From NCBI GenBank assembly GCA_947579605.1, contig OX388312.1:5518001-5582000 (forward strand): DNA of 64,000 bases. The letters are read 5' to 3'. How positions within the stretch are numbered: the first letter of the stretch is position 1; each line of letters opens with the position of its first letter. Shown piece by piece: positions 1-11,245 of the stretch. The position numbers were made by a program, and so were the translations under genes. This DNA is from Athripsodes cinereus. Taxonomy: Eukaryota > Arthropoda > Insecta > Trichoptera > Leptoceridae. The notes under the pieces are model-generated. The model was given only the letters and a program-made list of their open reading frames with translations, was not told the DNA's origin and did not search any database.

Positions 1-187
1 TTAATCATACTTAGTCGATGAAAATTATAAATCGCAAGAGATGGATGAGTGAGGAAAATCTTTTGAAATAATTTTCACATTTTCTGCTGTATATTCTTGT
101 AGAAAATAGCTCCAATATAAACTATTTTAAATTTGGTTAAAATATTAACTTATAAATTATTCAAATTCTAAAACCTTAAATTCATAG

Positions 188-440
188 TCGGTCAATGTGG
201 CGTGGAGGTAACGCTCTTGCCTTTGAGTCACGAGGCCCCGGGTTCGATTCCCGGCCAGGGCAAAGTGAACAATGACCTTTTTCAAATTGTCCTGGGTCTA
301 GGTGTTACATGTATACGTGTGGAGTGCATCGTATATGTGTGTATCGTCGCGTTAGTATCCATAATACAAGATGCATATCTTAATTTAGGACCAGCTCGAT
401 CTGTGTGAATTGTCTATGTATGTTATGTTATATTTATTGA
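188..440 (+). mobile_element. tRNA-derived SINE (lepidopteran type)
   Basis: The head is tRNA-like, with a box-A-like stretch around 198-222 and a perfect pol III box B (GGTTCGATTCC) at 241-251 followed by CCGGCCAGGGCAA. The body keeps CTGGGTCTAGGTGTTACA, TATCGTCGCGTTAGTATCCATAATACAAG and GATCTGTGTGAATTGTC, which I recognise as the body of a SINE common in moths and butterflies. It ends in an AT-rich TATGTTATGTTA tail. No open reading frame is expected; the ATG-initiated frame here is incidental. Confidence 0.85.
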
Positions 441-454
441 AAATTTTAATATAT

Positions 455-545
455 CCAAGGAGGTGGTCAGTATTCTGATGGAAGAATCTCAGTTTTAATC
501 GTTAAGTACTGGGTTTGAATCCTTCCACTGTCCAAAGCAAATTAC
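455..545 (+). repeat. Second tRNA-like SINE head, decayed
   Basis: GGTGGTCAG at 463-471 resembles a box A region and GGGTTTGAATCC near 509-520 resembles box B with one change from GGTTCGANTCC. The spacing of about 45 bases fits a tRNA-like head. It may be an independent SINE or a diverged second head next to the first SINE. Confidence 0.4.
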
Positions 546-636
546 TTTTTTTAGTGTATTTTAGTAAAATTCGAATATAGATCCATTATTCAAAAAAAAA
601 AATATTAGTCATTCGCCACTTATTTCCCTTTTTATT

Positions 637-860
637 ACCATCATAGTATGCCCAACAGGTGGGGTAGCCAGCGAATTCATTATTTGTGAAAATCATGCAG
701 ATTGTCCTCTTCATTCCAAAAAATAAGACAAACAGAAAAGGTGGCATGCTTCATTGAAAAATTGTAGATGTTAATTGTCTTATATACGAAGTTTTACAAA
801 CACCCACTTTTTAAAGGATACTCGAAAATTATCTGGAAAGATTTGGAGACCTATAGTTCA
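637..860 (-). repeat. Copy of the 'GGCTACCCCAC' retroposon
   Basis: On the minus strand this contains the GCTGGCTACCCCACCTGTTGGGCATACTATGATGG-type 3' end, found over a dozen times in the window, preceded by the AGGCATGC/TTGAATG and ACTCGAAAATT-type body. The 3' end lies at the low-coordinate side. The copy is old, with many substitutions. Confidence 0.6.
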
Positions 861-1228
861 CCGGGGAGTCCATGAAGTATAAAAGCAATTCGATGTTTAT
901 AGAGACTATATTATTATTCTTGATTTTTCCTTTAACCTTTGGAAAATTAAATACATTCCTGATATGCAAAACATCTTAAGAGTTATAAAAATGTAATTGT
1001 CTATTAAATGAATGATAAGAAAACAAAATTCACTCAGTGTCAGTGTGAAAAAGAAACAAGAAGAATGATAAGAAACAGAAAATGATAGGTTTAAGTAAAC
1101 CTTAAATCGAGAAGTTTATTTTCAGTTATAGGTTGGTATGCATTATATATTTTTATAAAAAAAACACAGAATAGCGTATATCTAAAAATATAATATTTTA
1201 ATCACAATTAAAAAAGAAAATAAGGTCA

Positions 1229-1481
1229 TTGATTGAGTTATTGATTGAGTCGACGTTGATTTTGTAAAACTCTAAAAATATTGATATAATGAAAACAAAA
1301 TTGTTTTTGGTTTTACTATGATTTATTAGTTAAATAAGTTACCAGGTTCCGACCTATGAGGTCATTGTCAAACTAAAATTATTTTTTTTAGTTTGACAAT
1401 GACCTCATTGGTCGAAACCTGGTAACTTATTTAACAAATAAATTGTAGTAAAACCAAAAACAATTTTGTTTTCATCATTTC
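1229..1481 (-). mobile_element. Hairpin retroposon, copy 1 (hammerhead-like core)
   Basis: A 12-bp direct repeat AAAATAAGGTCA at 1217-1228 and 1482-1493 bounds the element. The body is a near-perfect foldback: about 1289-1380 pairs with about 1388-1476. The plus-strand arm has TTGACAA (1393-1399), a GACC-TCATT-GGTC hairpin (1401-1413), GAAA (1414-1417), then CCTGGTA, the order of a hammerhead core with a diverged first box. The other arm has GGAA in place of GAAA. The tail, read on the minus strand, includes GTTTTACAAAATCAACGTCG and ends in short CAATCAA repeats; the same tail recurs in the 43.5-kb copy. Confidence 0.8.
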
Positions 1482-2027
1482 AAAATAAGGTCAGTTACGG
1501 TGTTTTATTTAAACTTAATTAACAAGACACTCAACATACAGATTACATATTTGAAAAAAAAACTAACACTTATAATTAGATACATACCTACCTAAGATGC
1601 TAGAGAAGACAGGAAGGAGAGAAGTATTTTGTACTGAAATTATTATAGAGAATAATATTATTATTATGCTTCCCAGTGTTGTTACAGTATGGGTTCTGTA
1701 TTAATTTCATTGTATGGGAAATATGCTGAGATATCCCATAGTCCCTAACTGTGTTACAATATCATTTAGTACAAGAGAAATTATGTACTACGCATTGGGT
1801 AGACGGTACACGTTAGTATCAAAACACACTACGTGCAATATAACCATACCGACAAAATATACCGTATCTAATACGGTACTCATAATAATATCGACATTCC
1901 AGTTCCATAATACAACAAGTTGAAAATTTTGATTGAATTGTTAATGTACACAACCAACGCCGCTCTTCCAATACCACAAACAAATAACTATAAAAAATAC
2001 ATATTTCCCTTTATATAAAAAATATAA

Positions 2028-2340
2028 AATCGCTTGGAAGCATTTGAAATGTGGCTTCAAAAAAGAATGCATCGTATTCATTGAATTGATAGGGTCACAA
2101 ATGTAGGGGTGTAAAGAAGAGCTGTAATGGACAGAGAACTCCTGTTGGATTTCGTATCTGGGTCATATGATTGCGTGAAGAAAAGTACCACATTTTGCGG
2201 TTGATTATGATAGGCAAAATAGAGGGACGTTGGGGGGCTATGGCAGAAGGCAGACATCGTGGCTGTCCAATATATACGAGATTGGACTTGAATGAAAGGT
2301 GTGGAGTATTTGTTCAGCGCAGGACCGATTAAGGATGTAA
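2028..2340 (+). pseudogene. LINE reverse transcriptase C-terminal remnant
   Basis: Translated pieces read RLEAFEMWLQKRMHRIH, a frame break, DRVTNVGV, then later YGRRQTSWLSNI. These match, in order, the C-terminal region of the endonuclease-reverse transcriptase LINEs common in moths (the better copy is at 31905-32385). Several frame changes and stops make it non-coding. It belongs to the same family as the fragments at 31.9, 39.0 and 57.4 kb. Confidence 0.75.
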
Positions 2341-2789
2341 AATGTCTTTATTTTTTGAACACCAGTTTTTTACAGGTCACTCGAGTGGGAGACTTATTCC
2401 TTACCGGGTGCTCCACGGGGTGATTAGTTTAGTTATGAAAAAAATATAAACTAAGGTATTTTCAATTCCACAAATAAATAGGTATTTAGAATTTTAAAAT
2501 GATTGAATCGAACAAATACAACGTATGTATATTTTAACAGTACGATTATTATATAAATTATATATTTTTATTCCAGTTTTTTAGAGCATATTATTAATAA
2601 ACCCAAATTATGATATTTTTTTATTCGAAGACATTATTTCTACTTGTTGAGTTATGGAAGTGTACAGTCGATATATACTGGGGTTAAACTACGCTAAATT
2701 GGATCAGCTATATCAACAGTCAGTAAGAAACTGTTGGTACGAATACCTACATAAATATTGGATGTTTTACTAATTATATTTTCACAAAT

Positions 2790-2900
2790 CAAAGAGAAGT
2801 CTGTCGGTAGACTGATGATTGTCTCAGATCTTCAGTAGAGAGATCCAAGGTTCAATTTTTGCCGCCGTTTATCTGCTCTTCCTTCATGATACAAGCATAT
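2790..2900 (+). repeat. Possible tRNA-like SINE head
   Basis: GTCTGTCGGTAGACTGATGATTG followed about 45 bases later by AAGGTTCAATTTTTGCC resembles box A and box B of a tRNA-derived SINE. The match is weak and no conserved SINE body follows. Confidence 0.3.
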
Positions 2901-3048
2901 TGCTTATTTTGAAGGTATTTGGGTGCTAAAGATATATACATTTTACTCCCATCTTTTAAAATATTTTCATTTTATTTACTTAATCCGTGGATAAGACATC
3001 CTGTTTGATCAGAAATATTTTTCAGGTATTCCATAATATTAAACCACT

Positions 3049-3295
3049 GATAATTCAAGAGTTTTTGTGTTTATGCTGTGGAAATCCATTTTTAATTTTA
3101 TTAAATAAAATATAAAAATATATTATTGAGCACTGTTTAATCTCCACTTTGATAGGTTAGATACCGCACGTTTTTGCCTATACTTAGGGAAACTGAAGAT
3201 GCCTACAAGTATAGGCGAAAACGTTCGGTATCTAACCTAACAAAGTGGAGATTAAACAGTGCTCAATAATATATTTTTATATTTTATTTAATAAC
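3049..3295 (-). mobile_element. Hairpin retroposon, copy 2 (canonical CUGANGA box)
   Basis: An 11-bp direct repeat ATTAAACCACT (3038-3048, 3296-3306) flanks it. Arms at 3099-3178 and 3210-3293 pair with few mismatches. On the plus strand CTGAAGA (3193-3199), one T, GCCTA-CAAGTA-TAGGC (3201-3216), GAAA (3217-3220) and ACGTTCGGTA follow one another as in a hammerhead ribozyme. Stem I is the weak part, because the best complement of TCTAACCTAA lies in the far arm. The tail (minus strand, 3098 down to 3049) reads ATGGATTTCCACAGCATAAA, alignable to the ATGGAATTCTACTACCTAAA tail of copies 3-6. Confidence 0.8.
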
Positions 3296-3469
3296 ATTAA
3301 ACCACTACTTTCTCAGATATTTTAGGAGTCAACAAACTCCTACTTATTCGTATTTTTGTCAGATGATATTGTTGAACAGGTTCAAGGTTCGCTTAGGTTT
3401 CCGACCAACTAAATTATTTCCGTATTGAATAGTTTTTTTATAAAAAAAGTTAAAATCCATACTATTCTA

Positions 3470-3512
3470 TTCTTTTAAGGCCATCCACTCGTTAACGAGT
3501 AATTTAGGAAAG
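3470..3512 (+). repeat. CCACTCGTTAACGAGT hairpin motif
   Basis: GGCCATCCACTCGTTAACGA then GTAATTTAGG forms a small perfect hairpin (ACTCG/CGAGT). Related copies lie at 51494-51520 (minus), about 53139-53162 and 61886-61915. It looks like part of a dispersed repeat that I cannot name. Confidence 0.5.
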
Positions 3513-4954
3513 TTAAAATAAAGATGCATTATTGAATACCCTACATATAATACGTAGATGACGCACGCTGACGCATCGCACACAGAAGTCAAGAAAATGA
3601 CACAATACGTTTGATTCACTAATTCACACCGCTATTAAAAGTCAAAATAATTTTCCAATGCTTATACGTGCAATTTGTTCATTTATTTTCTGACAGATAA
3701 TCAGATTCCCAGCAAATAACAGACACAAGTCAAGTTAGTCTTATAAAATAGGAAAACATTTTCAAAATACTTAAATTAGTTTGTTATATTTTAAACGATG
3801 TTAAAGATTAAAGGGGCAAGGATTATGAGATCACTAATTTATTTAACTTTGTCGTATTAAAATTAATATTGATACCTTCAATTAATTAATAATGGTAATA
3901 ACAATATCGTAAGAATTGATAAGCCGGGAACAAGGAGACTGCATTACAAGATAGCAAAGGCAATACCATACAATACAACAAATAACAATATGAATATCAG
4001 TGATGCTCTGCAAAAGATTCTAGTGAAACGAGATAGAAGATATCAAGGTGTATCGCGTTAATAACATGTACGAAGGAGAAAATATGTTTTTGCGGTTTAT
4101 ACTCGAAGCGGTAAACGGTTGAGTCGTTTTATGTACCTATATAATAATATTTCAGTGTATACAAGTTGTTGGAGATGTAGTAGGGTGGGGGTTAATTCGG
4201 CTACGGTAGGATAACGGCGTCAGTCCGTTTGCAAACACGACGCGGGCTTGATACTAGCGACGCTACATCAACGTTGTGATATCGGCGTCACTTGTATGAA
4301 AACTCTAAACAGTATTAGAAAAAAGTTTTTTTGAAAAGTGATAGAGGCGCCCGCGCATTTTATTAACATAAAATTACAATAAATCAAGAAGAATAAGATA
4401 AAACATTCAATCATTTTTTTAAAATCTATAATAAATGTCAAACTATTATTCAAAGTAGAATAAAAGTATTTGGTGTTGTCAAACGTCTTTTTGAGTATGT
4501 ACAATAAAGAATAATAACTTTTGTTTTTTCTTCATCGTTTTGTTTTCGATTTATTATAATTATTATTATTGCAATAAACAATTTTACAAATTTATTCGAA
4601 CTTTGTGTGACTTTTGTGGGTAACATTCGTAAAACTTTTTTGAAATTTGTTTTTCGAGTGAACTGTGAATTTTTATTATTATTATTTTTTCTGATTGGTA
4701 CTTTTCTTCTACTCGCTTTCCCAATTGGAGATCAATCTGAAGTGTCTACTCACAACTGTATCGGTAAGACAATCATTCATATATGTTTGTATTACGTTTA
4801 AGTTTACCAATTCAATGCACCTAGGTATATGCTTTTGCAAACTTTTACTTGCAAATTAAAAAATATTTCTTTGTTTTTGTTTTGTCATTTTACATCTGAT
4901 ACCAATTAAAAAAAATATATGCAGGTATGTTCAAATATATATTAATATTCCTAG

Positions 4955-5080
4955 TTTTTAAGTGTCATGTAAGAGGCAGGTGTTTGTAAAACCTCTCTTA
5001 CAAGACAATTTACGATTAGAATTCAGCGATGAGGCATCTCACCCATCCTGAATTTCTTAACTTTTGTTGGCGTGGAAAGG
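4955..5080 (+). repeat. Copy of the dominant retroposon body
   Basis: It contains AAGAGGCAGGTGTTTGTAAA, TTCAGCGATGAGGCATCTCA, CCATCCTGAATTTCTTA and GTTGGCGTGGAAAGGATAATTTGCA, in the order of the dominant short retroposon (compare 25465-25690 minus, 33470-33705, 61140-61280). It abuts the MITE that begins at 5096, and the retroposon 3' end reappears after that MITE at 5525-5580, so the MITE probably inserted into this copy. Confidence 0.6.
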
Positions 5081-5095
5081 ATAATTTGCAAGTTT

Positions 5096-5459
5096 CAATC
5101 AGAAACCTCGATTGGGGAACCATTTCTACACAATGCAACATTGTGTAGAATCTAATCGGAAGAAGTGAGAAAGGTGTCCCAACGCTTACGAATCGCAATC
5201 TATTTGAAATCTGAAAAATGAGATCCCAAAAAGATGGTCGCTTCTAAGGTTTGCATAAAGCGTCTCTCGATTGGTGGACCTTACATCGTGACAGTGAGAA
5301 TGGTGGAATTGGTGAACGTTGTCCATGGAGACCGAAAGTGATCACTTAAGCCAGCCTTGAGCCAATTCGTAAGCGTTGGGACACCTTTCTCACTCCTTCC
5401 GATTAGATTCTACACAATGTTGCATTGTGTAGACATTCTCCAATCGAGGTTTCTGATTG
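5096..5459. mobile_element. MITE with ~98-bp terminal inverted repeats
   Basis: The left arm (5096-5195) and the reverse complement of the right arm (5364-5459) agree at roughly 95% of positions. Both include an inner palindrome CTACACAATGCAACATTGTG and the block GAGAAAGGTGTCCCAACGCT. There is no open frame of note between the arms. Diverged or partial copies are at 23265-23560 and 33740-33850, and the 25.2-kb and 52.7-kb MITE shares the block 'GGTGTTCCGATGCTTAAGAATCGG'-like. Confidence 0.85.
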
Positions 5460-5524
5460 GTTTTGTCATCTGCACCCAAATCCGGTTAAACAATAAAAAA
5501 AAATAGTAAACATTTATTTGTTTG

Positions 5525-5585
5525 TTACGTGTAATTGATCCGCTGGCTATCCCACTTTTGGGAGACTCAGTGATAGTATGTATTA
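5525..5585 (+). repeat. Dominant retroposon 3' end
   Basis: GATCCGCTGGCTATCCCACT-type sequence followed by GGGAGACTCAGTGATAGTAT matches the 3' end seen in the well-bounded copy at 19810-19901. It probably completes the copy interrupted by the 5096-5459 MITE. Confidence 0.6.
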
Positions 5586-6494
5586 AATTAATATGATTTA
5601 TAAAATATATATATTTTTTCATTTTACATTTCTACAAAAAATAATTTTCTTTCAAAAAAAAACAAAATATTTTAAATTGCGATACTTTTTTTTTTTTTTT
5701 CAAAAATCTTGTGTAAGTTTTTTATTTATCAATTAATACATATATTTTTTTCATTCTGTCTTCATTGATTGTTCTGTTCAAACTTACAAAGTGAATGCAA
5801 ATGTATTAAATATTTACAAATATATACCTATGGCATTTCTGATAACAGAAAGCTTTAGAAACAAAACCTCCATTGAACAAAAATAATGTAATCGTCGTTG
5901 TATGAAATATATTAAAATAAATACTAAAAGGAAAATATTAATGCATTCTTTTTAAGGATTATATTGTGTGACAGCCAATATTGTAAGCGGATGCGAGAAA
6001 ATATTTTTGAAGATCACGTAAATTGGAAACACTGATATTCTATGATTGGTGGCAGGCACCGACTATTATGTGTGGGGTATAATTATATACCTAAAGCATT
6101 CCGGATAAATATACGGGATCTCTAACAAGAAATAAATAAATAAATAAATGTAGTTTCCAAATTAGTTGCATATATGTATCTCAACATATTGTGATTTTCC
6201 TGTCAATGAAAAGTAAGATATTAATTGTAACGGGTAGAATGTCTGATTGCTGAATTAAAATATAAGTAAATGTCTTATCCGTAATATTTTTAAATCACCT
6301 GCCTTTTACAGAACGCTCTAAAACTTAGAGAAAATAGTGGAAAATCTACTCGTTGACAATCTACGGAACATGGCGATTGAGTAAACAATGGATTTGGATA
6401 AATGTAATGAAACAATGTATTTTTTCACGGCTTTTTCTCTTTTCCTACCTCGATATCAGTAAGACTTTTCTACATGATAATTCTTCAGATTAAA

Positions 6495-6676
6495 TAAAAT
6501 TCAAAATTAATATTTTTATCTACTTTATTGATTTTTATTGAGAAAGATTTCTTTGAAATAGGTACGAAGAACGTCTTTCTCAATAATAATCAATAAAGTT
6601 GAAATAAATATTAGTTTTCAATTTTTTTTATGGAATTCTAACTACCTAAACACCAACACAGTAAATAATATAAGTA
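6495..6676 (+). mobile_element. Hairpin retroposon, copy 3
   Basis: A 13-bp duplication TCTTCAGATTAAA (6482-6494, 6677-6689) flanks it. The arms TTTATTGATTTTTATTGAGA and TCTTTCTCAATAATAATCAA pair around a loop that contains TACGAAGAACG, a degraded form of the GACGAAAGACG seen in copies 4 and 6. The tail at 6629-6665 is ATGGAATTCTAACTACCTAA then ACACCAACACAGTAAATA, followed by about 11 extra bases before the TSD. Confidence 0.85.
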
Positions 6677-7059
6677 TCTTCAGATTAAAGTTTTTTTTAA
6701 ATATCGTATCACAACTTTGAAAAATATTTTTAATGTTCTCCATTTTATATAATCGTACAATTTATTACAATTATTTTATAGGTTGTTGTAAAGTAACGAT
6801 CAGCAATTGAGATAGGCCCTCAATTTAATTGCGTTTTTGGTAATTAAGAATTACGACTTCCTAAAATATAAAAATAGCTTTTTTAATCACCTACATGCAA
6901 ACATACATACAACCGTAACTATACTATCAGTAACAAGATTTATCTCAATTGATTTTCGAAAATTTTGTATATATATATCTCGTTTCAAGAACCAACTGAA
7001 GACTTATCTATTCAAGAAATCTCACGGAATAATCCAAGCACAACCTTAGTTAGTAAAGA

Positions 7060-7187
7060 GCGCCCTTGAGGTGGATTTTTTTTTTTTTTTTTTTTCACAA
7101 AACGGCGCTTTACAAATCATCCAAATAATAATAATATATGGACAATTTGTAAAGCGCCGTTTACTCATAACATGACCTCAAGGGCGC
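7060..7187. mobile_element. Short MITE with two nested inverted repeats
   Basis: Terminal repeats GCGCCCTTGAGGT (7060-7072) and ACCTCAAGGGCGC (7175-7187) are perfect. An inner pair AAACGGCGCTTTACAAAT (7100-7117) and ATTTGTAAAGCGCCGTTT (7144-7161) is also perfect. A T-run of about 27 separates the left arms. The TSD is not clear. Confidence 0.7.
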
Positions 7188-7394
7188 CTGATTTATATTT
7201 GTGACGAATTCGTGCTAAACTGTTTATTTTTAAATAGGAACCCTTTCAGAATATAGTTTTTAGAGAATCTTATATTATTTTCACATTATTTCACCTAAAA
7301 ACACGAACAGACTCTTTCGACTCTTCGACTTTTTGTACATAGGGTTTCGACAGAAAGGAATTTAAATTAAAGCATATTATTTAATATTAATATT

Positions 7395-7552
7395 AAACGC
7401 TGTTAATATTTTACTAGTAATTTATACAATCTTGAATAATTTCGTCAAGTTAGCTTGACGTTTTCAGAACTTGAGTTTTCTTGAAAATGTCAAGCTTAGC
7501 TTCTCAAGATTAAATAAATAAATAAATAATGAATAGGTAGTTAACAGCGTTT
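7395..7552. repeat. Foldback repeat
   Basis: AAACGCTGTTAA (7395-7406) pairs with TTAACAGCGTTT (7541-7552), and inside it CAATCTTGA pairs with TCAAGATT. GTCAAGTTAGCTTGAC is a further inner palindrome. It may be a decayed member of the hairpin retroposon group, but neither the tail nor a TSD is visible. Confidence 0.45.
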
Positions 7553-7779
7553 TATGTTAGAATTAAATATGTTAAAAATGTCTTCACAATATGATCACAG
7601 AAATCTTAGATCATACTTAGATATTAAAAAAATATCTACAAAATTAATAAAAAAAAAGATGTATAAAAAAACACACTGTTTATTTCTGTTTGTATGCTCG
7701 AGCGTCTTTGCTGAAAAATAAACAGTGTTGCTGTTCTGATACACAAGGATGAATGTAAATAAGCTACGATTGGCGCTAG

Positions 7780-7975
7780 GAGACGTGGACGTCCGAAGAA
7801 CATTTAAATCCAATCCTTCAGGACGGTCACGTGTTGAGCACATTGAACAGGAGAGCATGCATGAGGAATTGTATGACAGTGACGGAAGTGAAAGATGTAT
7901 GCATGGATAGAAGGAAGTGGCGCTCGATCCTTTCTGCCTTCCCTGCGAGGGAAGCGGCGTGATGGTATGTATGTA
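7780..7975 (+). pseudogene. LINE RT tail, family 2
   Basis: The frame reads VLKDGHVLSTLNRRACMRNC, then MTVTEVKDVCMDRRKWRSIL, then SAFPAREAA, ending in GTATGTATGTATG. This is the far C-terminal end and 3' end of a non-LTR retrotransposon protein; the family name is not certain. The same 3' region recurs at 40.4, 42.7 (minus), 51.1 (minus) and 63.1 kb. Confidence 0.75.
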
Positions 7976-8024
7976 TGTATGTTTTGATACATATTTTTCT
8001 AATTATTAAATATGTGTTTACAAG

Positions 8025-8080
8025 CAGATAGTCCACTGGCTACCCCAATAGTGGGAGAATCTGTGATGGTATATATAGAT
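8025..8080 (+). repeat. Dominant retroposon 3' end
   Basis: AGTCCACTGGCTACCCCAAT followed by AGTGGGAGAATCTGTGATGG is the 3' end of the dominant retroposon. Only this end is recognisable. Confidence 0.6.
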
Positions 8081-8089
8081 GTATTTATT

Positions 8090-10700
8090 TTGAAAGAAAT
8101 GCGTAGTATTTCACTTACTCATTACACGCGTAAATAGAAAAATAACACTATTTTATCCATCTACATGTATGCATTCATTTATATTATGAATACTAAATGT
8201 TTTGCGCATGAGATGAATGTTTCAGAAGCTAGGCTTCTGCCTGGAAATAAGTATGTAATCTAATGTTTTTCTATTTAGTATAGATACGTTCTATTCTCAC
8301 ACACAACACATACAATAATATGAGTTGAAGCGACTAGAAAAGATAGTAAGAAAGATAAATTAATTGTATCTATCAATCGTGTGAATGGTATCCAATTAAT
8401 AAAACCCAAGGACTAGAACAAAGGTAGTGTTTTATAGATTAAGCAATAACGAGATTATCGCTAAGTAATCATATAATGGTTTAGATTATAATATATTTAG
8501 TCAATTTATAGATATATTTTATTCAGTCAAAGCTTCCGGACATCTCTATCTATCAACTTATATCGATCTATACAATCACGAAATCTTAATCGCTAGTGAA
8601 AGGTAGCGAATTAAATAAATTAAGTTTGATTAATAATTAAATCCTTCATGTTTGTTTGTATAGTTGACATTGAGACCAAAATGTTCCGAATTTACTCACA
8701 TATAATTATTTCAAATAGTATACTAATATACTATTTAGGCAGTCCAAGAGAATATTTAACATTTTCCCCTTTCCTTCTGCGTGTAACAAGTTTAATATTA
8801 AGTAATATTTTGGTTCGCAAAGTAATACCTAGTGTGTTTGTGAATAATTAATATCACTTTTGAACCTTAATCTAGTATGCTTGAAATATCCAACGAAATA
8901 AGCTATTTTATGCTTGCTTTTTGCAGACTATGACTTGACCCATGTATGGCTCTATCTCTTCGTCTTCTATAATATTACCCCCTTCTCCTTTTTCTTCCAA
9001 TGAGTCAAATCTAAATATGATGTGAAAGTTGTTCATCGTACAATGTAAATTATTTGAAATCATTTCATATTTGTTTTACATTATTACGTTTATACTCGTA
9101 TTTGATTCAAACTGATAGTTATGGATGGATTGGTTTTTTGGAACTGACCGTATATGATGAATACATATGAACTGAAACAAGGTTTGTTTCCAAAAGATTT
9201 GACTTCATTTTGTTAAGCCAGTCACACTTTTTTCTTGTATTATTTTTATTTAAAGCAAAAGATTTTTTTTATCAGTTTTCTGGTCTTATTGTTATTAGAT
9301 ACACATCATCAATCAGCTTTGAATAATAAGACTTTTAAACTCTTTTTTTTTTGTTGTAAGCACATATTTTTGGTTTTAGTTACACGTAATAGTGGCTCAT
9401 TAATTAGACATGCCGTATCTCGGAATATTAGAAATTGAGTTTTCTGAGATTTACTTAGAAATCTCATGCATTAAATCCAAGGCTACATTACCGCAACTGA
9501 CTAAAGTTTATGTTTGAAATATTTTATCTCCTTTTGTTTTAATAATAAATATATATTAATATTATATTATTCCAAGGACACGGTATATTAGTAAAATAAT
9601 TAAGAAAGTTCACCCCCAAGACTGCTCATTAATCTAGGACTTAGTGAACCTGGGGGCGCTTGATCTGTTCATTACCTACTTTCTCAGTTTTCTATTAAGA
9701 AAATAATCTCTTCCACCTTATATAATATCTTTAAGGTAGATATATTATCTACCTTCTTACTTACTCGCACTCTTTCCAAAAATAACTTTCTCAAAATAAC
9801 TTTGTCATAATCATAATATCGCCTCGATAACTTTAGAATGAATTATTATCAACACCTTGGTTTCAATTCTGTGTTAGGGAATTAATCATTTCAAAGTTGT
9901 CAAACTTGGTGACGCAAACGTAAGGGTCTGTTTATAAGTTAATGATAATTATTGGTCTATTAGGTCAATAGGTTAATTATTCTTTTTCCCCTTTTTAAGT
10001 ATCCTCTCGGAAACACAGGATAAATTTCATTTTTTGACCTTCTTTTCTGGAGTACAGAATGGAAACAAGTCCCTCCTATTTGAGGTTACTTCTTAAAAAT
10101 AAACTGCCGGTTTCATAAAAATCGGTTAGTTAACAGTTATTATGGTTACTAAGTACTCAAAGTTTTTTCCATGAAATATAATTAGAGATTTTTATTTTTG
10201 TAGAACCGGCCGATAATCACTTTATCTCACAATATTTTTACATCTATACTTACTTCCTACAGCGGGTGGCTCTGATTGGAAAGTGGTCGTGTACCTACTT
10301 GATCTGAAAAATAATAAGGCGACAGTGTATCGTGTTTCAATGTTTTATTTTAAAATTGTTTTTGTTATGCTTCATTTTATTAAAATAAAAACAAATTTTA
10401 ATAATTTGTTTTTTAAAAACTTTTTTTAATGTAGTTATATTAATGTAGTTTTTGATTTCCTTTTTTTAGATATTTATTTATTCATAATTTGTTCTCTATC
10501 CAGAAATCAAGTTGAACAACTTTTAAGCTGGTAGTGGTATATTATATTTAATAAAATAGGTTACCTATGGCTGTAAGAATTAAGTTAGAAAGAAGTTAGG
10601 TTAGCCGTTAAATTATTGTTTTTAATATCTCTGCGATACAATACGTACATATAATGATTTATATAAGTTTTTAACAAAATTTAAACAATGTTTGCTTTCA
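8090..10700. other. No gene recognised
   Basis: This stretch is AT-rich with scattered short open frames lacking any recognisable domain. A weak foldback with CACCCCCAAG and CTGGGGGCG lies at 9607-9660. CTCTCGGAAACACAGGATAA at 10002-10021 is shared with 43270-43300 and suggests an old repeat. Confidence 0.5.
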
Positions 10701-10718
10701 CTAATAACGATACTTGAT

Positions 10719-11245
10719 TAAGGGCCGATCTTATAAACATCCGTAAGTTACATAATCGACGAAATATCCGAAAAAAACGACAATCGGTAACTTTTGCGTC
10801 TTATAAACGTCCGTTAGCCATATTTCGGTAAAAATCTGTAGGTTAGCAATACCGACTGTTTTGGGAACGGTTTTGACACTCAAACCGTCGGTTTATATGA
10901 CATTTCTTCATTTTACAACCTACAACCATTGTACTAATAATTATTCCTGAATTTAAACAAAATAATATATTTTTCAAACGTGATTACACAAGCTGCGAGG
11001 TTAAACTATAGAATAATAAATATACTTGGGTTAAACTTCAATAATGCGTGTGTATTTGACCGTTGCTATGCATATAAAAACAATAAATCGTAGCAACACC
11101 AGTTTATTTAACATGTGGATGCCGAATGGTCAAATAGGTTTTATAAGACACCCGTCGGTTTGTTTGGCTCACAAACTGCCATCCATCAGCAACTTACTAA
11201 AATGCTAACGGATATTTGATATAATGTTTATAAGATCGGCCCTTA
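10719..11245. mobile_element. MITE with 22-bp perfect inverted ends, TA-flanked
   Basis: TAAGGGCCGATCTTATAAAC then AT (10719-10740) is the exact reverse complement of 11224-11245. If TA is the duplicated target, the element is 10721-11243 (523 bp), as expected for a Tc1/mariner-type non-autonomous element. Harbinger-type ends with a 3-bp target fit less well, because the third flanking base differs. Inner repeats such as TCTTATAAACGTCCGTTAGC and TTTTATAAGACACCCGTCGG resemble the ends. No coding capacity. Confidence 0.85.

Noticed and set aside
241..262. A true tRNA gene
   Set aside because: Only the promoter boxes are tRNA-like; acceptor and anticodon stems do not form and a SINE body follows.
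4607..4801. Hydrophobic frame resembling a signal or membrane segment
   Set aside because: Leucine and phenylalanine runs arise from T-rich DNA; no conserved motif.
9600..9665. Short inverted repeat CACCCCCA/TGGGGGCG as a MITE
   Set aside because: Arms are short and imperfect and there is no TSD or second copy.
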